From NCBI GenBank assembly GCA_964432995.1, contig CAYSPU010000160.1:1-13649 (forward strand): a stretch of DNA of 13,649 bases, given 5' to 3'. Shown piece by piece: positions 6,253 through 13,246 of this stretch. The position numbers and the translations under genes were made by a program. The notes under the pieces are model-generated. The model saw only the letters and a list, made by a program, of their open reading frames with translations, was not told the DNA's origin and did no database searches. Within the stretch, counting starts at the first letter, position 1. Each line of letters begins with the position of its first letter. The DNA comes from CAYSPU01 sp964432995 (lineage in GTDB: Bacteria; Verrucomicrobiota; Verrucomicrobiia; Limisphaerales; JAHDYP01).

Positions 6253-6546
6253 CTACGAACAGGTGCAGGATCGACCGCTGGTCGCCGGCATCGGCTCGAT
6301 CGGCAAGTCCTGGCTGAACTGGACGCGCCAGGAGCCATCGGGCTGTTCCTCGGACTGGTGACCGTAACCGCGGTTCCCGATCTTGTCGTAAAGAGGCACG
6401 GGTTCGAACGGCACCAGCAGCATCAGGGCCTGCCCCGGCTGCAGCGAGGCCAGGGCGTGGTCGATCGCACCACAGGGTGAGCCCCCCTGGGCCACAATCG
6501 GACGCACGTCCAGGGTTAGAGGAGCCAACACCTTCTTGTTTCGCAT
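6253..6546 (-). CDS. DUF2249 domain protein
   Basis: 97 aa, cytoplasmic. It matches the DUF2249 pattern throughout: LTLDVRPI (about 10-17), ALASLQPGQALMLLVPFEPVPLY (about 31-53, the P-G-x-x-L then FEP-x-PLY signature), a GYGH turn, and DGSWRVQFSQ at the end of the domain. A short tail with a Cys-x-Cys end (SCTCS) follows. Members are small, often sit beside hemerythrin-like, nitrogen-oxide or respiratory genes, and have no settled biochemical role. ATG 6546 is preferred over the in-frame ATG at 6594 because a GGTGGGAG ribosome site lies just before it and the domain begins shortly after. It is divergent from the DUF1080 gene, sharing a ~114-bp upstream region. Confidence 0.8.
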   Translation of the reverse strand: MRNKKVLAPLTLDVRPIVAQGGSPCGAIDHALASLQPGQALMLLVPFEPVPLYDKIGNRGYGHQSEEQPDGSWRVQFSQDLPIEPMPATSGRSCTCS

Positions 6547-6660
6547 GCTCCCACCGTAGCTCGCCTTCCCGCGGCCAGCCTTGACCGGGATCAAGACGGT
6601 TCACGGGCGATCGCGTTCATGATTTGACGCAACAGCCATTCCGTGAATGATCTCGATCCT

Positions 6661-7422
6661 ATGAAAACCCGACCGCTCCTGATCCAGAGTCTCCTCACCG
6701 CCGCCGCCCTGTCCGTTTCCGCCGCCCTGATGGGTGCCGACAACAGCCCGCCGCCGGGTTTCATTTCGCTGTTCAATGGCAGGGATCTCACCGGGTGGAA
6801 GGTGCCCGCCGGCGACAACGGCCACTGGAAAGTCGTGGATGGCGTGATCGATTACGATGCCCAGAGCGAGGCCCCAGGCGCCAAGGACCTCGTCTCGGAA
6901 CGCGAGTTTGCGGACTACGTCCTGCACATCGATTGGCGGATCAAGGAGACGCCGTATGTGAATCCGAATGTCCCGTACATCCTGCCGGACGGGACCCATG
7001 CCCGGGACGTGCAGGGGAAGGAGATGAAGTTGGCGTTGCCGGACTCCGATTCGGGGATCTTCATTCGCGGCTCCGGTCGGCACCAGGTGAACATCTGGTG
7101 CTGGCCGATCGGTTCCGGTGAGATGTACGGTCTGCGGATGGACCCCGGCAGTTCGGCCGAGCTGCGGGCTGCGGTTACGCCCCGAACGCAGGCTGACCGC
7201 CCGGTTGGCCAGTGGAACCACTACGAGATTACCGTGAGAGGCAAGACCGTCACCGTGGTGCTGAACGGGAAGACCGTGATCCCCACGGTGACCATCCCGG
7301 ATCTGCCCGCCAAGGGCGGCGTCGGCCTGCAACACCACGGGGGGAAGTCGGGCGGCCAGTGGAACAGCCCCCCGAGCTTGCTGCAGTTCAAGAACATCTA
7401 TGTGCGGGAGCTGCCCTCCTGA
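6661..7422 (+). CDS. secreted DUF1080 (3-keto-disaccharide hydrolase-like) protein
   Basis: 253 aa. An N-terminal signal peptide (about 1-26, ending near LMGA) precedes a single DUF1080 domain, a concanavalin-like beta-sandwich. Family hallmarks are visible: FISLFNGRDLTGWK (about 34-47), WKVVDGVI, SDSGIFIRG, WNHYEITVRGKTVTVVLNGK, GVGLQHHG and the ending LQFKNIYVREL. Some members hydrolyse 3-keto-glycosides, and the family is greatly expanded in Verrucomicrobiota and Planctomycetota; the substrate here is unknown. An in-frame ATG exists at 6643, but ATG 6661 gives a cleaner signal peptide (MKTRPLLIQSLL); neither has a strong ribosome site. It appears to be a single-gene unit, because a 390-bp spacer follows. 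Confidence 0.9.
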   Translation: MKTRPLLIQSLLTAAALSVSAALMGADNSPPPGFISLFNGRDLTGWKVPAGDNGHWKVVDGVIDYDAQSEAPGAKDLVSEREFADYVLHIDWRIKETPYVNPNVPYILPDGTHARDVQGKEMKLALPDSDSGIFIRGSGRHQVNIWCWPIGSGEMYGLRMDPGSSAELRAAVTPRTQADRPVGQWNHYEITVRGKTVTVVLNGKTVIPTVTIPDLPAKGGVGLQHHGGKSGGQWNSPPSLLQFKNIYVRELPS

Positions 7423-7491
7423 CGACACGCAGCCAAACCAGTGCATCCGGAGGTTGTTGGTTACCAGTCCCGAGGGTGGGCAGCCCGGAGC

Positions 7492-7542
7492 GCGACCGGC
7501 TTGCCAAGCCGTAGCCTTGGCGGAGGCTGGTCCCCCGGTCGC
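7492..7542. repeat. nested palindrome (8-bp outer, 5-bp inner stem)
   Basis: Outer arms GCGACCGG (7492-7499) and CCGGTCGC (7535-7542) pair perfectly. Inside them AGCCT (7513-7517) pairs with AGGCT (7524-7528). The two-tier structure resembles a REP-like unit; its function is unknown. Confidence 0.6.
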
Positions 7543-7605
7543 AGCGGCTGCGCTGGGCGGCAGTGCGCCGATGGTTCGAGATCGCGTCCGGCGTGTGGTG
7601 CTGCT

Positions 7606-7624
7606 GCCCGCCGGGACGGCGGGC
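7606..7624. repeat. 7-bp perfect hairpin
   Basis: GCCCGCC pairs with GGCGGGC around the loop GGGAC. It is the second of four hairpins before ileS. No T-tract follows. Confidence 0.5.
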
Positions 7625-7642
7625 GGTCCTGAGCGGCCAAAC

Positions 7643-7662
7643 GGCGGTGGTCGCCCACCGCC
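7643..7662. repeat. 8-bp perfect hairpin with tetraloop
   Basis: GGCGGTGG pairs with CCACCGCC around the loop TCGC. It is the third hairpin of the ileS upstream cluster. Confidence 0.5.
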
Positions 7663-7745
7663 AACCTGGGGACGCACCGCAGCCGATCCGGGAGCCGAAC
7701 CGGCTCTTGATCCCCACCGCCGTGCTTGCTACCGTGCGCGCCTCT

Positions 7746-7762
7746 CCGACCCGGAGGGTCGG
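7746..7762 (+). promoter_or_regulatory. 7-bp hairpin close to ileS start
   Basis: CCGACCC pairs with GGGTCGG around the loop GGA, ending 50 bp before the ileS ATG. If ileS is transcribed from upstream, this would lie in its 5' leader and could affect expression. It has no poly-U run, so attenuation is speculative. Confidence 0.35.
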
Positions 7763-7812
7763 GCGGGCGCTGACCCCGCCAGTCCTCCGGGTCCAGGGAG
7801 TCGGATCGCACT

Positions 7813-10647
7813 ATGGACTACAAGAACTCGCTGAATTTGCCGCGGACCGAGTTCGCGATGAAAGCGGACCTGGCCACACGGGAGCCGCATCGGCTCGCGG
7901 CCTGGGAGAAGGGCCAGTTGTATCAGCAGATCCAGGCCGCCGGCCGGGGTTTGCCGGAGTTCATTCTCCACGACGGGCCGCCGTTCGCGAATGGCGACCT
8001 GCACATCGGCAGCGCTCTGAACAAGACGCTCAAGGACATCGTTGTCCGCTCGAAGACCCTGCGCGGCTGGCATGTGCCGTTTGTGCCCGGCTGGGATTGC
8101 CACGGGCTGCCGATCGAATTCAAGGTGACCCAGGAACTCCGCAAGTCCGGCCATCCTGCCACCGACGCCGCGGCCATCCGCAAGGCCTGCGAGGAATATG
8201 CCCGCAAGTTCGTTGACATCCAACGGAAGCAGTCGAAACGGCTGGGCGCCCTCGGCGACTGGGACCAACCGTATCTCACGCTCCACAAGGAGTATGAGGC
8301 GGAGGAACTGCGCCTGTTTGCGGACCTGGTGGAGAAGGGCTTCATCTATCGCGGCAAGAAGCCCGTTTACTGGAGCATCCCCTGCCGCACCGCCCTGGCT
8401 GAGGCCGAGGTCGAATACCAGGATCACGTCAGCCAGAGCGTATTCGTGCGCTTCCCGATCGTGGGTGAAGCCAACATGTCGGTCCTGATCTGGACGACGA
8501 CTCCCTGGACGCTCCCGGCGAATCTCGCGGTGGCCTACAACTCGACGTTTACCTACTCGCTGGTGCTGGCGGGGGACCAGACCTACATCGTTTCGACGAT
8601 GCTGCTCCCCAGCGTCGCCCAGCAGTGTGGTTGGCCCGGCTACGAGATCATGCGCACGGTCTACCCCGAGCACCTCGAGCAACTCGAATTCCAGCACCCG
8701 TTCTGCGACCGCACCGGCCGGCTCTTCCCCGGTGACGCCTTCGTCGACAACGCGACCGGCACCGGCTTCGTCCACATCGCCCCCGGCCACGGCCTGGAGG
8801 ACTACGGCCTGGGACTCGAACACGGTCTTCCCATTTACTCCCCCGTGGATGACGAGGGCCGGTTCACGCACACCGGCGACCTTCCGATCGAGCAACAGAT
8901 GCCCGACACCCTCCTCGGCAAGGCGATCCTCGGCAAACACGGAAAGAGCGAAGCCAACGAAGCCGTTCTCGAATTGCTGCGCCAACGCGGCTACCTCGTG
9001 CACCAGCAGGAGTACACGCACAGCTACCCCCACTGCTGGCGCAGCAAGACCCCCGTCATCTTCCGCGCCATGGACCAGTGGTTCATCGAAATCGATCACC
9101 CCCGCCCCGAGGGCCTCTTCCGCGAATGCGCCCTCGCCGAAATCGACCGCGTCCGCTGGATCCCCGACTGGGGACGCAACCGCATTGAAGCGGCGGTGAA
9201 AGCCCGCCCGGATTGGTGCATCTCCCGCCAGCGCTCCTGGGGGGTTCCCATCCCCGCCTTCTACGATGCGGCTGGCAACCCGATCCTCGATGCCCGCATC
9301 GTCCGCCGCGCCGCCGATCTCGTCCAGCAGCACGGGTCGAATGTCTGGTTCCAAACCCCCGCCGCCGAGCTCTGGCAACAGGTCCGGCCCGCCGATTGGT
9401 CCGGTCCCGAGGCCGCCAATCGATCCCAGGACACGCTCGATGTCTGGATCGATTCCGGCTCCTCATCGCGCTGCGTGACCCAGCAGCGTCCCGAGTTGCG
9501 CCGTTCCCCGGCGCCGGCCGGACAGCCCACCCCGCCGCCGTGGCAGGCCGATCTCTACCTCGAAGGCAGCGACCAGCACCGCGGCTGGTTCCAGTCCTCA
9601 CTCCTCCTCTCCCTCGCCGGCAACGGCACCGCCCCTTATCGCACCGTTCTCACACACGGCTTCGTCGTCGACGCCGATCGCGAGAAGATCTCCAAGAGCA
9701 AACAGGCTGGTTACCAGAAACCCCAAACCGTCGAAGCCTTTATCAAACACTACGGCGCCGACGTCCTCCGCCTCTGGGTCGCTTCCCAGGACTTCCGCAA
9801 CGACGTCGTCGTCAGCGACGACCGCATCCAGAAGGTGGGCGAAACCTATCGCCTGCTCCGCAATGCCCTCCGCTATCAGCTCTCGAACCTCTACGACTTC
9901 GATCCGGCCCAACACGCGGTTCCCGACGAGAACCTTACCGGACTCGACCGGTGGGTGCTGGGCCAGTTCGCCGAACTCGAAGCCGCTGTCGGCGCAGCCT
10001 ATGACGCCTTCGAGTTTCACGTCGTTTACCAGAGGATCAGCCAGTTTGCCGCCGTCGAACTGTCGGCCATCTACCACGACCTGGTCAAAGACCGCCTCTA
10101 CACCGACCCGGCGGGCTCGCGGCGACGGCGTTCGACGCAGACCGCCTTGCACCGGATGGTGACGGCCCTGTGCCAGATGCTGGCCCCGATCCTGCCGTTC
10201 ACTGCGGACGAAGCCTGGGAACAGATCCCCGGCCATCCCACCCCGTCCGTTCACCTTTCCCGCTGGAATCCGTGCGCCCTCCCGCGGTCCGAAGCGGAGG
10301 CGACGCGTTGGCAGGCGCTTTTCCGGTTGCGCGAACAGGCCCTGCCGGAACTCGAGAAAGCCCGCCAGGCCAAGCACATCGGGAAGGCCCTCGAAGCGCG
10401 CCTCACCCTCCGGGGACGCGGCGATTGGTCCGCCCACGCCCGCGAATCCAGCGACGCCCTGCGCGAGATCCTCAACGTCTCCCAACTCGAGATCGTCGAC
10501 GGCCCCGAAGACGGTCCCGAAGTTCTGGTGGCCATCGCCGCCGGCCAGAAGTGCGAACGCTGCTGGCACTGGGAAACGGACGTCGGGAGCCACGCCGGCC
10601 ACCCGACCCTCTGCCGCCGCTGCGTCGACGCGGTTCAGGCGTTCTAG
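7813..10647 (+). CDS. ileS: isoleucyl-tRNA synthetase, bacterial type
   Basis: Class I aminoacyl-tRNA synthetase that charges tRNA-Ile with isoleucine in the cytoplasm and edits mischarged valine. 944 aa, the normal length of the bacterial form. Order of parts: N-terminal segment with NLPRTEF; catalytic core with ILHDGPPFANGDLHIGSALN, where HIGS (64-67) is the HIGH motif; GWDCHGLPIE; CP1 editing domain with TTTPWTLPANLAV; DVWIDSGSSS; KISKS (625-629), the KMSKS motif; an anticodon-binding helical region; and a C-terminal zinc finger with Cys914/917 and Cys934/937. The zinc finger and length separate it from the eukaryote-like, mupirocin-resistant form. ATG 7813 fits the family N-terminus (MDYKNSLNLP); a CAGGGAG site lies about 12 nt upstream. 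The TAG stop forms the edge of an inverted-repeat element. Confidence 0.98.
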   Translation: MDYKNSLNLPRTEFAMKADLATREPHRLAAWEKGQLYQQIQAAGRGLPEFILHDGPPFANGDLHIGSALNKTLKDIVVRSKTLRGWHVPFVPGWDCHGLPIEFKVTQELRKSGHPATDAAAIRKACEEYARKFVDIQRKQSKRLGALGDWDQPYLTLHKEYEAEELRLFADLVEKGFIYRGKKPVYWSIPCRTALAEAEVEYQDHVSQSVFVRFPIVGEANMSVLIWTTTPWTLPANLAVAYNSTFTYSLVLAGDQTYIVSTMLLPSVAQQCGWPGYEIMRTVYPEHLEQLEFQHPFCDRTGRLFPGDAFVDNATGTGFVHIAPGHGLEDYGLGLEHGLPIYSPVDDEGRFTHTGDLPIEQQMPDTLLGKAILGKHGKSEANEAVLELLRQRGYLVHQQEYTHSYPHCWRSKTPVIFRAMDQWFIEIDHPRPEGLFRECALAEIDRVRWIPDWGRNRIEAAVKARPDWCISRQRSWGVPIPAFYDAAGNPILDARIVRRAADLVQQHGSNVWFQTPAAELWQQVRPADWSGPEAANRSQDTLDVWIDSGSSSRCVTQQRPELRRSPAPAGQPTPPPWQADLYLEGSDQHRGWFQSSLLLSLAGNGTAPYRTVLTHGFVVDADREKISKSKQAGYQKPQTVEAFIKHYGADVLRLWVASQDFRNDVVVSDDRIQKVGETYRLLRNALRYQLSNLYDFDPAQHAVPDENLTGLDRWVLGQFAELEAAVGAAYDAFEFHVVYQRISQFAAVELSAIYHDLVKDRLYTDPAGSRRRRSTQTALHRMVTALCQMLAPILPFTADEAWEQIPGHPTPSVHLSRWNPCALPRSEAEATRWQALFRLREQALPELEKARQAKHIGKALEARLTLRGRGDWSAHARESSDALREILNVSQLEIVDGPEDGPEVLVAIAAGQKCERCWHWETDVGSHAGHPTLCRRCVDAVQAF

Positions 10648-10718
10648 CCGGCATACGGCGCGTCCTGCGGGTGCACGCTGAATTGGTGCACCGTCGGGGT
10701 GTGAAATATGCCGGCTAG
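10644..10718 (+). repeat. ~70-bp palindromic-ended element, copy 2, at the end of ileS
   Basis: Perfect 12-bp inverted ends: CTAGCCGGCATA (10644-10655) and TATGCCGGCTAG (10707-10718). The left arm contains the ileS stop codon TAG (10645-10647). Inside is a second perfect stem, GGTGCAC (10670-10676) with GTGCACC (10686-10692), so the RNA would form a long two-tier stem-loop. The segment 10647-10716 is related to the end of hypF (1316-1248 on the minus strand), in the same orientation relative to the gene. It could work as a 3'-end stabiliser or terminator, though no T-tract follows. No target-site duplication is seen. Confidence 0.85.
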
Positions 10719-10885
10719 CCCGGACGGTGTCCCTGGTAGAAGCCGCCCGGGCCGAAGACAACCGGAAAGCTCGAGCGGCCGGGGCTGTCGAAAAAACCTT
10801 GTGCGGAGTCTGCGGATTTAGCAAGTCTACTGCCGGAAGTGGCCGCGAGCGGTTCCCAATTCACCGGACGGCTGACGGGTGCAGA

Positions 10886-11890
10886 ATGAGGACGACGACA
10901 AGAAGTGGAATGCAATGGCTGGTGGCGGTGTTGCTCTTGGCGGCAGCCCTGGGGTTGCCGTTGTGGGCGGCCGAGCACGGCACCGCGGCGGCGGATCCGG
11001 TCACGGCCGCGGCCGGGCATCCGGCGTCGGCCCCGGGGGAAGGGGGGCACGGCGAGCACGCCGCGCACGGGCTGCCGCTGTATGCGCCGGAGATCTTCCA
11101 TGTGGGGCCGTTGCCGGTGTCGAACTCGATGCTGGTGACCTGGATCGTGGCCCTGGGGATCATCCTGTTCGCCCGGATGGCGACGCGCCGGATCCAGGAG
11201 GTGCCCGACGGGGCGCAGAACTTCTGGGAATGGCTCGTGGAAAGCCTGTACGACTTCCTCGGGAGCATCCTCGGGCCGGATCTGGTGAAGCGCACGTTCT
11301 GGTTCTTCGCCACGATCTTCATCTTCATTTTGTTCCTGAACTGGTTCGGCCTGATCCCGGGCGTGGGAACCATCGGGTGGAACGTCCAGATGTCCGATGG
11401 GAGTTCCGAGTTTCGGCCGTTGCTGCGCGGGGCCAACGCGGATCTGAATCTGACGTTCGCGATGGCCATGATTTTTTTCGTGATGTGGACGGTGTGGGCG
11501 CTGCAGACCAACGGTGTGGGCGGCATGCTGGCCCACATTTTCGGGGTCAAAGGGGACACGACCGGGATTCTGCGCTGGCTGATGGTGGTGGTGTTTTTCA
11601 TTGTGGGCATCCTCGAGGTGGTTTCGATCTGTTTCCGGCCGGTCTCGCTGAGTTTCCGTCTTTTTGGGAACGTTTATGCCGGGGAGAACATGCTGGAGGC
11701 GATGGCGACGCTGGTGAAGGAGCCGGTCTGGCTGCGCGCCCTGGCGAGCGTGATCATCCCGATTCCGTTCTACTTTTTGGAGGTGCTGGTGGGTTTGGTG
11801 CAGGCGCTGGTGTTCACCCTCTTGACCGCGGTGTTCACCCTGCTGATCTGCGCGCATGAGGAGGAACCCGGGCACGGCGCGGCACATTGA
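10886..11890 (+). CDS. atpB: F0F1 ATP synthase subunit a
   Basis: Membrane stator subunit that forms the two ion half-channels next to the c-ring. 334 aa from the chosen start. A hydrophobic N-terminal segment (about 9-28, WLVAVLLLAAALGLPLW) looks like a signal or extra membrane helix. A His/Gly/Ala-rich linker follows to about residue 66, and then a series of membrane helices. The conserved stretch FRPVSLSFRLFGNVYAGE carries the essential stator Arg (Arg258 in this numbering). A C-terminal helix pair and a His-containing tail close the protein. The frame is open from 10727, but the upstream part looks non-coding. ATG 10886 gives a basic n-region before the hydrophobic segment; ATG 10910 is an alternative. 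It is the first gene of the operon in this window; no atpI-like gene stands directly before it, as ileS and its repeat do. Confidence 0.94.
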   Translation: MRTTTRSGMQWLVAVLLLAAALGLPLWAAEHGTAAADPVTAAAGHPASAPGEGGHGEHAAHGLPLYAPEIFHVGPLPVSNSMLVTWIVALGIILFARMATRRIQEVPDGAQNFWEWLVESLYDFLGSILGPDLVKRTFWFFATIFIFILFLNWFGLIPGVGTIGWNVQMSDGSSEFRPLLRGANADLNLTFAMAMIFFVMWTVWALQTNGVGGMLAHIFGVKGDTTGILRWLMVVVFFIVGILEVVSICFRPVSLSFRLFGNVYAGENMLEAMATLVKEPVWLRALASVIIPIPFYFLEVLVGLVQALVFTLLTAVFTLLICAHEEEPGHGAAH

Positions 11891-11901
11891 CAACCTGATT
11901 T

Positions 11902-11938
11902 CGGCGGTCGGACCGTGCCGCGAGCGCGGGGGCCGCCG
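11902..11938 (+). promoter_or_regulatory. stem-loop between atpB and atpE
   Basis: CGGCGG (11902-11907) pairs with CCGCCG (11933-11938), and CCGC (11918-11921) pairs with GCGG (11926-11929) inside it. It ends 24 nt before the atpE ATG, leaving the A/G-rich AAGAAAGGAAC ribosome site single-stranded. Such a structure would suit the high translation needed for the multi-copy c subunit; this role is inferred by analogy with enhanced atpE translation in other bacteria. Confidence 0.45.
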
Positions 11939-11962
11939 TCAAGAGAAGAAAGGAACAACCGT

Positions 11963-12178
11963 ATGCTAACACCGCTGTTGGCAGAAATGAGCGGCAGCCT
12001 GCACGTCGGTCTGGCGGCGCTGGGCGCGGCCATTGGCGTGGGTCTGATCGGCATGAAGGCCTCCGAAGCCGTCGGGCGCAATCCCGGCGCGGCGACGAAG
12101 ATCCTCGTGCAGGCGATCCTGAGCACGGCGTTTGCCGAAGGCATCGTGTTCTTCGCCATCTACCTGGTGGCGAAGTGA
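11963..12178 (+). CDS. atpE: F0F1 ATP synthase subunit c
   Basis: Proteolipid that forms the rotating c-ring. 71 aa as a two-helix hairpin: a Gly-rich first helix (LAALGAAIGVGLIGM, about 17-31), the polar loop GRNP (38-41), and a second helix with the ion-carrying carboxylate Glu59 in FAEG. Sodium-type c subunits have a Gln in the first helix and Ser/Thr after the Glu; here these positions are Leu28 and Gly60, so a proton-driven ring is predicted. ATG 11963 follows a good AAGAAAGGAAC ribosome site; the longer open frame from 11915 would add an implausible Arg-rich extension. Confidence 0.95.
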   Translation: MLTPLLAEMSGSLHVGLAALGAAIGVGLIGMKASEAVGRNPGAATKILVQAILSTAFAEGIVFFAIYLVAK

Positions 12179-12227
12179 GCCGGCGGCGCGGGTGGCGACA
12201 TCCGCGCCTTCCCTTTACCCGAGCGCT

Positions 12228-12779
12228 ATGAACGAATCCTGGTTCCTGGCCAGCATCGCGTCGGACCTGGCGAAGTCCGCGCAGGAGACTGGCCAGCAGT
12301 TTGGCTGGCACCTCCCGATGTTTCTCGCGCAGTGCTTCAGCTTCGCCATCGTGGCCTTCCTGCTCCATCGGTTCGCCTACCAACCGATCCTCCGCGCCCT
12401 CGAGGAGCGCCGCCAGCGCATCGCCGAGAGCGTCGCCAACGCCGAGAAGATCAAGCGCGAACTCGCCACCACCGAGTCCGCCCGGCAGGAGGTCCTGGCC
12501 AAGGCCGGCCAGCAGGCAAGCCAGTTGATTGAGGAAGCCCGGGCCGCCGCCGCCCGCGTGCAGGAACAGGAAACCCAGCGGGCCATCGCCGCGGCCGAAC
12601 AGATCATCGCCAAAGCCCGGGAGGCCGCCGCGGCGGACCACGCGCGGATGCTCACCGAACTCCGGCGCGAGGTGGGACGACTGGTGGTGCAGACAACGGC
12701 GAAGGTGGCCGGCAAGGTGTTGACCGCCGACGACCAGCGCCGGCTGGTGGAAGAAGCCAACAAGGAGCTGGCCGCCTGA
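12228..12779 (+). CDS. atpF: F0F1 ATP synthase subunit b
   Basis: Peripheral stalk subunit that holds F1 against rotation. 183 aa: a single membrane helix near residues 25-42 (MFLAQCFSFAIVAFLLHRF), then FAYQPILRALEERRQRI, the conserved entry to the long cytoplasmic coiled coil, which is rich in Ala, Glu, Gln and Arg to the C-terminus (KVLTADDQRRLVEEANKEL, the delta-contact end). Only one b-type gene is present here, so the stalk is probably a homodimer unless a b' gene lies elsewhere. ATG 12228 is chosen because the open frame upstream overlaps atpE out of frame and has no b-subunit character; the ribosome site is weak. It follows atpE by 49 bp. Confidence 0.93.
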   Translation: MNESWFLASIASDLAKSAQETGQQFGWHLPMFLAQCFSFAIVAFLLHRFAYQPILRALEERRQRIAESVANAEKIKRELATTESARQEVLAKAGQQASQLIEEARAAAARVQEQETQRAIAAAEQIIAKAREAAAADHARMLTELRREVGRLVVQTTAKVAGKVLTADDQRRLVEEANKELAA

Positions 12780-12818
12780 CCGAATCGAGCGTCCGCAACC
12801 TCCTGACTCTGGAAGCCC

Positions 12819-13211
12819 ATGAGGATCAACCGACAAGCCCGGCGCGAAGCGAAGGAACTCCTCCGGAGCTGCCAGGTGAACGGCGTGCTGGACGACGCCC
12901 GGGTCCGACAGGCGCTCGCCCTCGTCGTGGAGCGCAAGCCGCGCGGGTATCTTGCCGTCCTGAGTCATTTCCAGCGGCTGGTCCGGCTGGACATCGCCCG
13001 GCGGACGGCCCGCGTGGAAAGCGCCGTTCCCCTCTCCGCCGCACAGCAGGCCGCCGTGTCCACCAACCTCGCCGGGGCTTACGGCGCCGGCCTCGCCCTG
13101 GCCTTCGCCCCCAAGCCCGACCTGATCGGCGGGATGCGTGTCCGGGTCGGCAGCGATGTCTATGACGGCAGCATCCAGGGCCGCCTGGCGGCTCTGCAGG
13201 AGCAATTCTAG
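12819..13211 (+). CDS. atpH: F0F1 ATP synthase subunit delta, short form
   Basis: Links the peripheral stalk (b) to the top of F1 (alpha). 130 aa against about 175-185 in most bacteria. The C-terminal hallmark is intact: PDLIGGMRVRVGSDVYDGSIQGRLAALQEQF region (about 99-130), as is the segment AVLSHFQRLVRLD that precedes the central hinge. The missing ~45 residues belong to the first helices of the N-terminal bundle that binds alpha. ATG 12819 has GGAAG just upstream, and no longer frame is available, so the shortness is real in this sequence. Placement between atpF and atpA is canonical. Confidence 0.88.
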   Translation: MRINRQARREAKELLRSCQVNGVLDDARVRQALALVVERKPRGYLAVLSHFQRLVRLDIARRTARVESAVPLSAAQQAAVSTNLAGAYGAGLALAFAPKPDLIGGMRVRVGSDVYDGSIQGRLAALQEQF

Positions 13212-13246
13212 CCCGCTTTTCGAACGCCCCAACCAACCACGCCTGT

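Larger units (their letters stand above)
7423..7812. other. gene-free, hairpin-rich spacer upstream of ileS
   Basis: 390 bp without a credible gene; the open frames here are GC-driven and Arg/Pro-rich. It contains four perfect stem-loops in a row (7492-7542, 7606-7624, 7643-7662, 7746-7762). The dense palindromes resemble the repeat-derived DNA seen inside hypF. I see no clear promoter for ileS and no convincing T-box leader, although GAGGGTGGGCAG near 7471 superficially resembles part of one. Confidence 0.6.

Noticed and set aside
6577..6592. CTTGACCGGGATCAAG partial palindrome in the divergent DUF2249/DUF1080 region
   Set aside because: Only five bases of each arm pair; could be an operator but there is no second copy or regulator gene to support it.
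7471..7495. GAGGGTGGGCAGCCCGGAGCGCG, slightly like the conserved T-box sequence, upstream of ileS
   Set aside because: It lacks the Stem I architecture, the exact T-box core and a following terminator; T-box leaders are largely a Firmicutes feature. Chance similarity within repeat-like DNA is more likely.
7729..9378. 549-codon minus-strand open frame opposite ileS
   Set aside because: GC-driven shadow; the plus strand encodes an unmistakable IleS with all motifs. The same holds for the 408-codon frame at 9598-10824.
10719..10885. possible promoter for the atp operon (TTGTGC at 10799-10804 and AT-rich bases at 10815-10822)
   Set aside because: Spacing (about 12 bp) is wrong for a sigma70 promoter and the -10 is poor; no supported promoter can be drawn.
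10715..11893. 392-codon and other minus-strand open frames opposite atpB, and 465 codons opposite atpE-atpH (11835-13232)
   Set aside because: They overlap canonical atp genes throughout and have biased compositions (His/Arg/Pro or Gly/Leu) with no recognisable domain.
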